Assembly: GCF_022200785.1 (NCBI RefSeq) | Contig: NZ_CP087585.1 | Coordinates: 992,001 to 1,056,000, forward strand | From: Pedobacter mucosus | Lineage (GTDB): Bacteria > Bacteroidota > Bacteroidia > Sphingobacteriales > Sphingobacteriaceae | Direction: 5' to 3' | Length of the DNA: 64,000 bases | Notes under the pieces: model-generated | What the model saw: only the letters and a program-made list of their open reading frames with translations | The model's database searches: none | What the model was told of the DNA's origin: nothing | Shown here: piece by piece, positions 37,029-45,233 of the stretch | Numbering within the stretch: the first letter of the stretch is position 1 | Layout of the letters: the number at the start of each line of letters is the position of its first letter | Made by a program: the position numbers and the translations under genes

Positions 37029-37373
37029 TTATTCTTCACGCAAAATTCCGGCCGTTAAAGCGCCGCCATAAAAATCGGCGTAAGGGTTTACGAAGTCCCG
37101 CTAACATCCAGATGTTGCAGGTACCTTTAAAATGTCTATACCCTGTAAATTCCAGCCTAAACGCTGCGGTATAATACAATGTTTCCTAACCGGAATACGG
37201 TACCTAAAGACCGGACACCCTGCCTGCATTTTTTTATTATCTCTTAAACAATCAGTTGGTGCCTCAGCTGCATTCGATTACAACCATAAAACGAGGTATA
37301 GGATCGCAGATCTGGATGGAAATGCCCTTTCCAGATGCCATCGGTCAGCCTCTGTAAAATCTGCAAGGAAAGT

Positions 37374-37443
37374 ATTGTTGGTTGCCACAATGCAGGAGTT
37401 GGTGAATAATATTTCGCTTCCAGCACCGGCTCATGTAACATTG
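37374..37443 (+). promoter_or_regulatory. LytTR-type operator and promoter of the beta-propeller operon
   Basis: Direct repeats ATTGTTGGT (37374-37382) and GGAGTTGGT (37395-37403) are offset by 21 bp. A TAACATTG box starts 41 bp after the second repeat begins (37436). The same arrangement with the same 41-bp distance occurs at 41004-41073. The repeats fit the LytTR half-site pattern centred on GTT. The ATG of the beta-propeller gene is at 37459. Confidence 0.55.
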
Positions 37444-37458
37444 TATTAAAACAATGAC

Positions 37459-38379
37459 ATGAAAACTTTCTTTAATTTATTAACCGTATTGATAGGCTAT
37501 GCTGGCCAAATGCAGTACGCCTGTGCACAGGAATATCTAAATCCGGTTAAGAATCTTTCAGTTACCCTGACCGCGGATACCCTCTATTTCAAGGATCTGG
37601 ATAGCAACAGACTGGTGTTGTCGACTGCCATAAAAAAGGGGAGTGCTTCGCATTATCTCAAGTTTAGCCCTTCTGGTAATTTTATGGTGACCTCCGGAGA
37701 TGGTCCGCTTACCTCCATTTACAGCATAGGGCGTAATGAGGTTAAACTGATCTCCTCGGTACCGGTACAGACCGGCGAATCCGTATTCGATGGAATGGAA
37801 AACACCCTATTTTTATTGCAGACGACCAGTGCAGGCAAAAAAAATATCTCTTCCTATACGATCAACCCCTGGAAGAAACTTGCCACCGCGGTCATACCTT
37901 CCGGCGCTCATGGCCTCACCATCAATGCTTCAGGACGCTTGATCGCATTTGGCGACGATACAAATATCCATACCCGCCATTCCTCCGGGCTCATGAATGA
38001 CAAAGTTTTCTGGAAGGGCCAGCCACAGCGGCTGCTTGCATTTAATCCCGCAGTAGAAAACCAGCTCGCTGGCGTGAACACTGCAAACCACATTCAGATT
38101 TTTGATGTCCAAAAGGATTCCATGCTAATGGAAATCAATAAGCATATGTCTGAAATTTCCTGGATCGGATTTGATCCCTCGGGAAAATTACTCTCCAGCC
38201 TGGACCAGGAAGGTTACCTTTTCACCTGGCTTCCGTCCAAGAAACAGTGCATTGCAGAACTTGAAGGCCTTGGGGGGATTCCTATCTTCGGCCCCGACGG
38301 AACGCTGAATATAAGCTCAAAAAGCGCAGACGTCATTCCCGGATTTATACATCGAAAAAAAAAAATTCTGGCGCCATAA
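37459..38379 (+). CDS. Secreted WD40-like beta-propeller protein
   Basis: A 306-residue exported protein with a signal peptide ending near YACAQ. Repeats of the form SASHYLKFSPSGNFMVTSG, GLTINASGRLIAFGDD and EISWIGFDPSGKLLSSLDQEG mark a WD40/YVTN-type propeller. It ends at an 11-base A run (38355-38365) with RKKKILAP. One extra A there would continue the frame into the barrel gene at 38391. It may therefore be the N-terminal half of a 657-residue propeller-barrel protein. It is controlled by the LytTR-type element upstream. Confidence 0.75.
   Translation: MKTFFNLLTVLIGYAGQMQYACAQEYLNPVKNLSVTLTADTLYFKDLDSNRLVLSTAIKKGSASHYLKFSPSGNFMVTSGDGPLTSIYSIGRNEVKLISSVPVQTGESVFDGMENTLFLLQTTSAGKKNISSYTINPWKKLATAVIPSGAHGLTINASGRLIAFGDDTNIHTRHSSGLMNDKVFWKGQPQRLLAFNPAVENQLAGVNTANHIQIFDVQKDSMLMEINKHMSEISWIGFDPSGKLLSSLDQEGYLFTWLPSKKQCIAELEGLGGIPIFGPDGTLNISSKSADVIPGFIHRKKKILAP
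38355..38365 (+). repeat. A11 homopolymer at the propeller/barrel boundary
   Basis: Eleven consecutive A lie inside the last codons of the propeller gene. The +1 frame is open from this run straight into the barrel gene (codons read KKNSGAINTSHMYQN). Such a tract is prone to replication or transcription slippage, and also to sequencing error. Confidence 0.85.
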
Positions 38380-38390
38380 ACACTTCTCAC

Positions 38391-39431
38391 ATGTATCAGA
38401 ACAGCGGCCGTACTGCCAAAGCTCTTTATGGTATACCTATAGTTGAGTATAGTAGCGAGACAGGTTTCATGGCAGGGCTGGGGCTTAGGTACATATTACC
38501 CTCCAAGACAGATAATCGGTCTGGCTTTCCCTCAGTTGCCGCGGCCAGACTTGCCTATGGCTTTAAGAACAGGCAGCTGACCGCAGCAGCTGAGGCTGAT
38601 ATCTATGCGATAAAGGGATGGCAGCTACATGGCAGGCTCTCTTACAGTGTAAATGAACTGAGTTATTATTTTGGTGCAGCCACGGCATCCTCCAGAGATC
38701 ATAAACAGTCCTATTCTTCTAACAGTTTCCTGGTGAGCGGGGGAATACTCCGATCAGTTTTTAACGGCTTTAGCGCCGGTCTGGGCTACTCCTTACAGCA
38801 TAATTCTGCATCCGTATTTGAAGGTTTGGTGCAACCCGTAATCGAAGGTGTAAAGGGCGGATGGCTAGTTGGCTTTGGACCAGTTCTTCGGCTCGAAGGT
38901 AGGAACAGCAGGCTATTTCCAACCAGGGGACACCTGATGGAGGCCACTTTCCTAAGCTATGGTGTCGCGGGCCTGGGAAACTACCGGTATAATGACATAG
39001 AGTTGGACTTGCGTAAATATCTGCCAACGGACCTGTTCGTCCCGGGTGGCGTTTTTGCTCTCCAGGCAATCTACAATGGGACATGGGGCGGGGGCGTGCC
39101 CTTTTATAAACTCCCCTATCTCACCGGGGAGCGGGCATTGCGCGGCATCTGGAGAAACCTTTACAGCAATCAGCAGGTGTTTTCCGCTCAGGGTGAATTC
39201 AGGTCATATTTTAACTCGTATAACCGCAAATATGGATATGTCGTTTTCGCGGGCATGGCGGATGGGGCAGAAAATCTCTTTAAAAACTATAAGCCTGATA
39301 TAAAGCTGGTATACGGTACCGGGCTCAGGATGCAGTTACTGCCCGGTAGAGGGCTGGATCTCCGCCTGGATGTTGCCTTCACCAGTAAAAGAGATGTAGG
39401 GGTTTATTTTGGTACAGGTGTTTCTTTTTAA
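38391..39431 (+). CDS. BamA/TamA (Omp85)-type outer membrane beta-barrel without its own signal peptide
   Basis: A 346-residue beta-barrel. Alternating strands from the start (GIPIVEYSSETGFMAGLGLRY), the SRLFPTRGHLMEATFLSYG segment and a LTGERALRGI motif mark the Omp85 barrel family; it ends in VGVYFGTGVSF with terminal Phe. No signal peptide is present at the chosen ATG, which an outer membrane protein requires. The frame is open upstream to the A11 run, so it may be made as a fusion with the secreted propeller. Otherwise it is a 5'-truncated gene. Confidence 0.75.
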   Translation: MYQNSGRTAKALYGIPIVEYSSETGFMAGLGLRYILPSKTDNRSGFPSVAAARLAYGFKNRQLTAAAEADIYAIKGWQLHGRLSYSVNELSYYFGAATASSRDHKQSYSSNSFLVSGGILRSVFNGFSAGLGYSLQHNSASVFEGLVQPVIEGVKGGWLVGFGPVLRLEGRNSRLFPTRGHLMEATFLSYGVAGLGNYRYNDIELDLRKYLPTDLFVPGGVFALQAIYNGTWGGGVPFYKLPYLTGERALRGIWRNLYSNQQVFSAQGEFRSYFNSYNRKYGYVVFAGMADGAENLFKNYKPDIKLVYGTGLRMQLLPGRGLDLRLDVAFTSKRDVGVYFGTGVSF

Positions 39432-39567
39432 AAACAAACACATCGGATAAATACGGGCCATTATCAACTTGTTGAATGTTCATCCAAGTTGGGGAAATTC
39501 AACAAGAACACAGATGATATTGAAGGCATTAACCAAAGCGGTATCTGGCCTTCACAAAAAAGTTTAT

Positions 39568-40683
39568 ATGAATTTTCTACGAAATATGAAACCGAACACC
39601 TGGATTTTGCAGTTAACGCAGGTAGAATGGAAGCCTTTAATGATCATATTGGGTCTATACAGCTTCTGGTGGCTGGCCGTTACGGCCGGATTGATCTCCC
39701 TTCAGGGCCTGCAGGTGACTATCCGGCAGTTTGGATCCGAGGGACAGTTATACGGTGGATTAGTCCACAGCATATTGAAGGGCACCCTTACTTATTACAT
39801 TCTGATTTTCTGGTTTGCCATTCCCTTTGTAAGAAAACAAAACCGGAGAAAGATCATATTCCGTTATTTTATTTTCCTGGCTTTTTTGACGGGTTATGAA
39901 TATTGCTGGGACTTTGAGATCGGAACTCCACCGCCCGGCATGAACCCGGGCTTCCCTCTGGGATTCTATTTTTTAGTGAGCCTGACAGCAGATTTTTTAA
40001 TGGCTGTTATTTCCATTTTTGTAGCGACCTGGATAGAATCGGGCGATGCGCTCAGGCGCGAAAGCGATCTCGAAAAGCAGAAATTGAACGCGGAACTTTC
40101 GGCCATCAAGTATCAAATAAATCCCCATTTCCTGTTCAATTCTCTAAGCTTTATCTATACAAAAACCGTTAAACAAAACCCCGAGGCGGCTCATGCCGTT
40201 CATTTGCTTTCTGAAATTATGAGCTATGCGCTTGAGGAATGGGGAGAACTAGGCAGGGTTCCCCTAGCCCTGGAAATTGCCCAGATAAAAAAAGTGATCG
40301 AAATGAACAGGATCCGTTTTAACAATAAGCTGAATCTACAGTATACGGAATATGTAGAGCCGGGTGGCGGGCAGGTTTTGACCTCGGCTCATATTCCCAC
40401 CCTTGCATTCATAACCCTTGTCGAAAATGCATTTAAGCATGCCGATCTTCAGGATGAAAAGAACGGGGTGCTCATTCAGTTGCAGGTTACGCCATCCAGG
40501 ATTTCCTTTTCGGTGGGAAACAAAAAAAGAAAAGGAGCAAAGGAACCCTCGCATGGCATTGGTCTGAGTAATGTGACCCAGCGGCTGCAGCTGATGTTTG
40601 GTTCAGGGCACTCATTTGCAATAATAGAGGATGACAAAAATTATTTAACCGAGATTCAGATTGAGCTGATAAAGCCATCATAA
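39568..40683 (+). CDS. LytS-type sensor histidine kinase without adjacent regulator
   Basis: A 371-residue kinase, identical in length and layout to the kinase at 18263. It has N-terminal membrane segments, H187 in NPHFLFNSLS, the N-box FITLVENAFKHAD and the G-box HGIGLSNVTQRL. The start at 39568 (MNFLRNMKPN) is chosen because it aligns end to end with the paralogue; an ATG 99 bases earlier is in frame but unsupported. No response regulator is encoded beside it. The LytTR regulator at 17536 is the likely partner, inferred from paralogy and from the operator at 37374. Confidence 0.88.
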   Translation: MNFLRNMKPNTWILQLTQVEWKPLMIILGLYSFWWLAVTAGLISLQGLQVTIRQFGSEGQLYGGLVHSILKGTLTYYILIFWFAIPFVRKQNRRKIIFRYFIFLAFLTGYEYCWDFEIGTPPPGMNPGFPLGFYFLVSLTADFLMAVISIFVATWIESGDALRRESDLEKQKLNAELSAIKYQINPHFLFNSLSFIYTKTVKQNPEAAHAVHLLSEIMSYALEEWGELGRVPLALEIAQIKKVIEMNRIRFNNKLNLQYTEYVEPGGGQVLTSAHIPTLAFITLVENAFKHADLQDEKNGVLIQLQVTPSRISFSVGNKKRKGAKEPSHGIGLSNVTQRLQLMFGSGHSFAIIEDDKNYLTEIQIELIKPS

Positions 40684-41126
40684 GCTGTTTCATTTATAAT
40701 TGAAGCGCTCGAAATAGCAATCTGACCAAAATATTAAATATATAGATATCTTACCTGATACCAAATGTTCAAAAACCTACCCGATCAGGCTGGTATACCC
40801 GAACAGTATACCGCTCTATCCTGGGCATTGGAGCGCGAAGGATTCCTGCAACCGGCTCTCCGATAATAATAATGGCGGATTATGGAGAATGTATTTACCT
40901 AAGTTCGGCAATACAGCTTGATGGCAAAGCCATTGCTGCTCCTCCCGGTATAGAAAACTGGATCTCTCCTGCTTGCCAGAAATATAATTTGGTTCACAAT
41001 CGCACTGTTGGTTGCCACAATCAAAGTGTTGGTGTATAATATTTTCACTGCCCAAGCAGTCTGGCTAATATTGTACAAACAAATACATAAGTAAACAAAA
41101 AACAATTTTTAAAAAAAACAATTATC
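40684..41126. other. Intergenic region with LytTR-type promoter
   Basis: About 440 bases. No gene is visible; the last 120 bases carry the operator/promoter element at 41004-41073. Confidence 0.5.
41004..41073 (+). promoter_or_regulatory. LytTR-type operator and promoter of the small lipoprotein gene
   Basis: Direct repeats ACTGTTGGT (41004-41012) and AGTGTTGGT (41025-41033) are offset by 21 bp. A TAATATTG box starts at 41066, again 41 bp after the start of the second repeat. The sequence TGTTGGTTGCCACAAT is shared exactly with the element at 37376. The ATG of the downstream gene is at 41127. Confidence 0.55.
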
Positions 41127-41528
41127 ATGAAAAATTTAAAATTAATTCAGCTATTCGGAATCATGCTCATCGCAATGGCATTTGCATGCGCACCGAAATA
41201 TTTTGGGAAGACCTATTCCGCTACACAAAATGTAGATATATACATGGATGCTGCGGATGTGAAAAAGCCCTACACCACCATGGGAAGTTCGAGTTTTGAC
41301 GAAGGCTTTAAGGGCCTGGACGCTACCCAGCAAAAAGTGATCGAAATGGGCAGACAGCAGGGTGCGGACGGCGTGATTATGAAACTTACCGAAGAGGTCA
41401 TTGCGACCAATTCATCGGGAACTACGGTTGTAACAAAAAAGACAAAGAATGACATTATAACCGGGGGGTCAACGACAACAAACGTAAAAAAGAATAAAAT
41501 CACCGCGACATTCATAAAATATAATTAA
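41127..41528 (+). CDS. Small lipoprotein of unknown function
   Basis: A 133-residue lipoprotein with lipobox Cys21 (MAFAC) followed by APKYFGK. The mature part has TYSATQNVDIYMDAADVKK, GADGVIMKLTEEV and a Thr/Lys-rich tail. It resembles small stress-type lipoproteins that contain a GADG(V/I) strand, but no function is known to me. A truncated copy lies at 17240 beside a LytTR/kinase pair, and its promoter has the LytTR-type repeats. It is therefore a likely output of that signalling system. Confidence 0.8.
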   Translation: MKNLKLIQLFGIMLIAMAFACAPKYFGKTYSATQNVDIYMDAADVKKPYTTMGSSSFDEGFKGLDATQQKVIEMGRQQGADGVIMKLTEEVIATNSSGTTVVTKKTKNDIITGGSTTTNVKKNKITATFIKYN

Positions 41529-41535
41529 TTCCCCC

Positions 41536-41551
41536 GCTGCCTAAAGGCAGC
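41536..41551 (+). terminator. Short hairpin after the small lipoprotein gene
   Basis: GCTGCC-TAAA-GGCAGC lies 8 bp after the stop codon. It is followed by TAAAAAGG rather than a T run, so termination is uncertain. Confidence 0.3.
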
Positions 41552-41684
41552 TAAAAAGGAGTGGAGCTGGAGAAAACTTAACGTATGGGAATCGGTACCC
41601 ATTTAGTTTTTTTCACTCCATTTTCTTTTTAATCAGAATTTTTCCGCTTTCCAAATCAATATTCCTGTTCTGAAATCCTAAAAA

Positions 41685-44018
41685 ATGAAGCCTTTTCGTA
41701 TTGCCGCCTATTTAGTTTCTCTAACCTTTTTTATGCTTCCGCTTTCACTGGCAGCCCGGCAGAGCGTGCCGGCAGAAAAAAGTGAGGCCCAGATGAATGA
41801 TTCCCTGTGGCACACGATCGACCGTCTTCATGACAAAGCCAATTCAATCGAGGAAATGTCCGAAAAAGGATTTGACCTGGCTGAAATCAGATCAGGTCTG
41901 CCGCAGATCGATAGCGATATCCGCTCCATCAGGGAAAACCTGAAACTTAATATAACAGTAATGGATATGGTCAGTCTCCAGACTTATCAGACCCTGCTGG
42001 AGAGCGCACATAAGCAGCTCGGTATCTGGAGAAATTTATTGCTGGGCTACAACAGAAAACTGGTCAACATGCAGTCCGGGGTGGATAAGCTAAGGGAGGA
42101 TGAGCTGCTCAAATCCCTCAGTACTGATAGTCTTTTTATCAGGCTTTATAATACCGAACAGCTTTCTATCGAGAAATCCCGGGCCAAGGCAAGACGGCTC
42201 ACAGCTGGCAACATCCGTGAGATTACCGTACTTCAGGCCCAGGTAACCAAAAACTACTACCAGACCGGCGATTTACAAAAAGAGCTGAACGTACAGATGA
42301 GAACTTATTCTGCCCGGATCTTCGGAAACGAATACCCCATGTTATGGGATGCCAGGCCGACTCAAATCGATCAGCAGGCACTGAAATTTCTCAATGCTTC
42401 CCTGCTTACCCAGCAGCAGCTGATCCTGAAATATTTAAAGGAAAACATTGTCTATCATCTTTTTCTCTCCTTTTTAATCATGACTGTATTTATTTACTGG
42501 ATCAGAAAGAACCGCAATAAGCTAATTTTTAACCAAAAAAGAGAAGACTGGCTACACTTCGCCACGGAGGGTAGATTTTCTTCCTTTCCGGTATTAACAG
42601 CGCTCATCCTGGTGCTCAACCTGGCGCCCTTCTTTGATCTTGACCCGCCGCAGGCTTATATTTCAATGTTGCAGCTTATGCTTTTTGTTGCCGTAAGCAT
42701 CTTCGTATTCAGGCACTGGCGCAGAAAAAACAAACTGCACTGGGTACTCATCGGGATTGTATATATATTTTTTATTGGCCTGAGCGGTGTGCTCAATCCT
42801 GGAAAAGGTGTCCGTATGGTTATTTTAATTCTCAACCTGTTCCTGGCCATCATTGCCTTCTACCAGATTAGAGCCAGAAATCCGGAGACTGCTCAGGATA
42901 AATTTACACGCATGACAGGTTATCTTTTCTTAATCATCAATCTTTTAGCAGTGCTGCTCAACATAACCGGCCGGGTTACCCTTGCAAAAATGTACACCGG
43001 CGCAGGTTTGATCGGATTTATCCAGATCACCGGTCTTTCTATTTTTATGAACGCTGTAAAAACCTCTTTTACCCTCCACGTTCATACCCTGAGCGTAGAA
43101 AATAACGGTTCCTCTCTGATCAATTACGAGAAACTCAATACCAGCCTCTCCCGGTTTCTTTCCTTTATCGTATTCATTTTATGGACAATGGTCTTTTTGT
43201 CCAACATAAACCTCTACACTCCGTTTATGGATTTATTGGGAAACTTGCTGTTCAAGGAAAGATTAGTAGGAAGTACGAGCATCACCATTGGCAATGTACT
43301 GATGTTCTTTCTTGTAATTTATCTTTCTTCCCTTGCCCAGAAATATGTGGGATATTTTTTCGGCGAGAACCAGGGGCATACCGCAGCAGGCGAGCGCAAA
43401 GGATCTAAAGTGGTGATGACCAAACTGATCATCATCATTCTCGGATTCCTGCTGGCCATACTGGTTTCCGGACTGCCGGTAGACAAGATTACTGTAATCC
43501 TCGGGGCTTTTGGGGTGGGCATCGGTCTGGGTCTGCAGAACGTCGTAAACAACTTTGTCTCGGGCGTCATCCTGATTTTCGAGCGCCCGCTTCAGGTCGG
43601 GGATTATGTTGAGGTGGGCGGCTACAAGGGCTGGGTAAATGATATTGGCATTCGTGCGACCAGGTTGTCCAACAGTGAAGGTGCGGAAATTCTCGTGCCC
43701 AATGGCAGCATTCTTTCCGGAAACCTGGTCAACTGGACACTGAGCAATTCCCAGATTCGCGTTGAGTTGAATTTAAAAATTGAGCCCGAGGAAAAGCTGG
43801 AATTGGCCAAAGAACTCATTATTAAAGTTTTAAAAGAGGAAGAAGAAGTGGTAAACAGCAGGCAGGCTGAAATTTTCAATCAGTTTGTAAATGGTGGCAT
43901 CATCGAAATCAAGGTTTGGTTCTGGGTGAAAAACATATCCCGGGAACAACTGGTACGAAGCAATGTCATCACGAAAATTTCTGCCCGCTTAGTTGAAAAC
44001 AGTATTAGCTTACGCTAA
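41685..44018 (+). CDS. MscS-family mechanosensitive channel with large periplasmic domain
   Basis: A 777-residue channel. After a signal peptide (ends ~24) comes a ~230-residue helical periplasmic domain. About eight membrane helices follow from residue ~260, and then the MscS core (~590-770): pore helix GAFGVGIGLGLQNVVNNFVSG, ERPLQVGDYVEV, and the beta domain with GWVNDIGIRATRLSNSEGAEI and VPNGSILSG. The size and extra helices place it with MscK/MscM-like channels that relieve turgor on osmotic downshift. It has its own promoter region and appears monocistronic. Confidence 0.92.
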   Translation: MKPFRIAAYLVSLTFFMLPLSLAARQSVPAEKSEAQMNDSLWHTIDRLHDKANSIEEMSEKGFDLAEIRSGLPQIDSDIRSIRENLKLNITVMDMVSLQTYQTLLESAHKQLGIWRNLLLGYNRKLVNMQSGVDKLREDELLKSLSTDSLFIRLYNTEQLSIEKSRAKARRLTAGNIREITVLQAQVTKNYYQTGDLQKELNVQMRTYSARIFGNEYPMLWDARPTQIDQQALKFLNASLLTQQQLILKYLKENIVYHLFLSFLIMTVFIYWIRKNRNKLIFNQKREDWLHFATEGRFSSFPVLTALILVLNLAPFFDLDPPQAYISMLQLMLFVAVSIFVFRHWRRKNKLHWVLIGIVYIFFIGLSGVLNPGKGVRMVILILNLFLAIIAFYQIRARNPETAQDKFTRMTGYLFLIINLLAVLLNITGRVTLAKMYTGAGLIGFIQITGLSIFMNAVKTSFTLHVHTLSVENNGSSLINYEKLNTSLSRFLSFIVFILWTMVFLSNINLYTPFMDLLGNLLFKERLVGSTSITIGNVLMFFLVIYLSSLAQKYVGYFFGENQGHTAAGERKGSKVVMTKLIIIILGFLLAILVSGLPVDKITVILGAFGVGIGLGLQNVVNNFVSGVILIFERPLQVGDYVEVGGYKGWVNDIGIRATRLSNSEGAEILVPNGSILSGNLVNWTLSNSQIRVELNLKIEPEEKLELAKELIIKVLKEEEEVVNSRQAEIFNQFVNGGIIEIKVWFWVKNISREQLVRSNVITKISARLVENSISLR

Positions 44019-44294
44019 TCAAAGCTCCATTGCCAAAAATTTAACAATTCAACAGTTAATTCCCCCAGCTTCTGGCGGCAAGCCATGATCGCGGAGGGAA
44101 AATAAAAGTTTGTAATAACGCAGCCGATTTTCAATACCCTTAATTTCAACATGGCCAACTCGTGATATAATGTTCTAATATACTGGAAAGGAATACACAG
44201 CTCAATCCGTTAGAAATAGCAAAATGCTTTTTTGAGAAGAGCTAGTAAAGAATGACGAATAATGGTTAAATTGGGTAATCCTCCGACAAATTTT

Positions 44295-44654
44295 ATGAAA
44301 AAGAAAATTCTAATTTTTGACACTAATCCAGCTTTTTTGAAGGAGCTCGAACGAACCCTTTCGGACGAGGGGTACCGGGTTGAAGCTTTTTCCGGGTCCG
44401 ACATTATTAAGGGTAAACTGGAAACCTTCAGGCCCGACCTGCTTATTATGGAGATCAGCCTGGACGGCAGGGATGCACGGTTGATCTGTAATGAAATCAA
44501 ATCCGCTGAATATGCATCCGGTATATCCATTATGCTTTTAACTTCCCTTACCCACAGGCAGATCGCTGAAATCGAATGTGATGCGGATGCGATACTGGCA
44601 AAGTCGCAACCCTTCCCGGTGCTCCTGAGGACGATTAAGGATTTTACGGTTTGA
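44295..44654 (+). CDS. Stand-alone receiver-domain protein with Glu at the phosphorylation site
   Basis: A 119-residue single-domain receiver. The start at MKKKILIFD fits the family; an upstream in-frame ATG (44262) adds 11 unsupported residues. Only one acidic residue (D9) remains of the usual acidic pair. The phospho-acceptor position holds E53 in LLIMEISLDG, T83 and K103 are conserved, and the Pro after Lys is replaced by Ser. Glu there often mimics the phosphorylated state, so it may be constitutively active or act as an adaptor. No kinase is adjacent. Confidence 0.75.
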   Translation: MKKKILIFDTNPAFLKELERTLSDEGYRVEAFSGSDIIKGKLETFRPDLLIMEISLDGRDARLICNEIKSAEYASGISIMLLTSLTHRQIAEIECDADAILAKSQPFPVLLRTIKDFTV

Positions 44655-44779
44655 AGGCCTCCTTCCCTTGCATCAGCGTGAAAAGGGAGTCTTAGTTTCC
44701 GCACCAGGGATCATCTTTTATACGTAGCCTCTCTTAAATTCGGTCGGAAATCGCGTTGATGAGATGCAAAAAAAAAAGA

Positions 44780-45136
44780 CTACTTCTTTCTCAGGACTTC
44801 ATTTCTGTGCGCTTCGCCCCAACTGGCAAGGATAGCGATAACAGGCTTCACCGATTCACCATAATTGGTCAACCTGTAGGTGACTGAAACCGGAGGCGTT
44901 TCGGATACCGAACGATTAATCAACGCATTGGTCTCCATTTCCTTCAATTCCCTGCTCAGCATCTTCCCTGAAATCCCCTTGACATCCCGCAGCATGTCAG
45001 AATACCGCCGTGGTCCAAAAAGCAGGCATGTGATGATGGAAATTTTCCATTTTCCCCCCAGGACGTGCATTGCATCGTGTACACTCATGATCGCCATTTT
45101 GCATTCATGTGAAGGCTCAGCCGTTATTTTAAACAT
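44780..45136 (-). CDS. HxlR-family transcriptional regulator
   Basis: A 118-residue winged-helix HxlR regulator: DAMHVLGGKWKISIITCLLFGPRRYSD (N-terminal HTH block, ~21-47), ISGKMLSRELKEME (recognition helix) and the wing around VTYRLTNYGES. Cys12 is in the position used for redox or electrophile sensing by some family members. It is divergent from a nitroreductase gene across 97 bp that contain an inverted repeat, so it probably controls that gene in response to reactive electrophiles. Confidence 0.9.
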   Translation of the reverse strand: MFKITAEPSHECKMAIMSVHDAMHVLGGKWKISIITCLLFGPRRYSDMLRDVKGISGKMLSRELKEMETNALINRSVSETPPVSVTYRLTNYGESVKPVIAILASWGEAHRNEVLRKK

Positions 45137-45154
45137 TTCTATATGGTTACCTCG

Positions 45155-45187
45155 TTGTCACCAACACTTTTTGTCAGTTAGTGACAA
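45155..45187. promoter_or_regulatory. Candidate HxlR operator
   Basis: A perfect inverted repeat TTGTCA-GTTAG-TGACAA at 45171-45187, plus a further TTGTCAC at 45155-45161, lies between the divergent HxlR and nitroreductase genes. The position and symmetry fit binding of a dimeric winged-helix repressor. Confidence 0.45.
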
Positions 45188-45233
45188 ATGTAAACTAAAA
45201 TTGCGGATTTTTGGCCTTATAAAATTTGTAAAT

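Larger units (their letters stand above)
36941..37458. other. Intergenic region with terminator and LytTR-type promoter
   Basis: About 520 bases with no gene. The first part holds the DsbD operon terminator; the last ~90 bases are similar to the region at 41001-41073 and contain a direct-repeat operator and a promoter-like box. The middle shows nothing recognisable. Confidence 0.55.

Noticed and set aside
39469..39567. 33-residue N-terminal extension of the orphan kinase
   Set aside because: The paralogue of exactly 371 residues aligns from 39568, so the extension is not needed.
44880..45233. Long N-terminal extension of the nitroreductase frame
   Set aside because: It runs antisense through the HxlR gene and the family sequence begins only at 45234.
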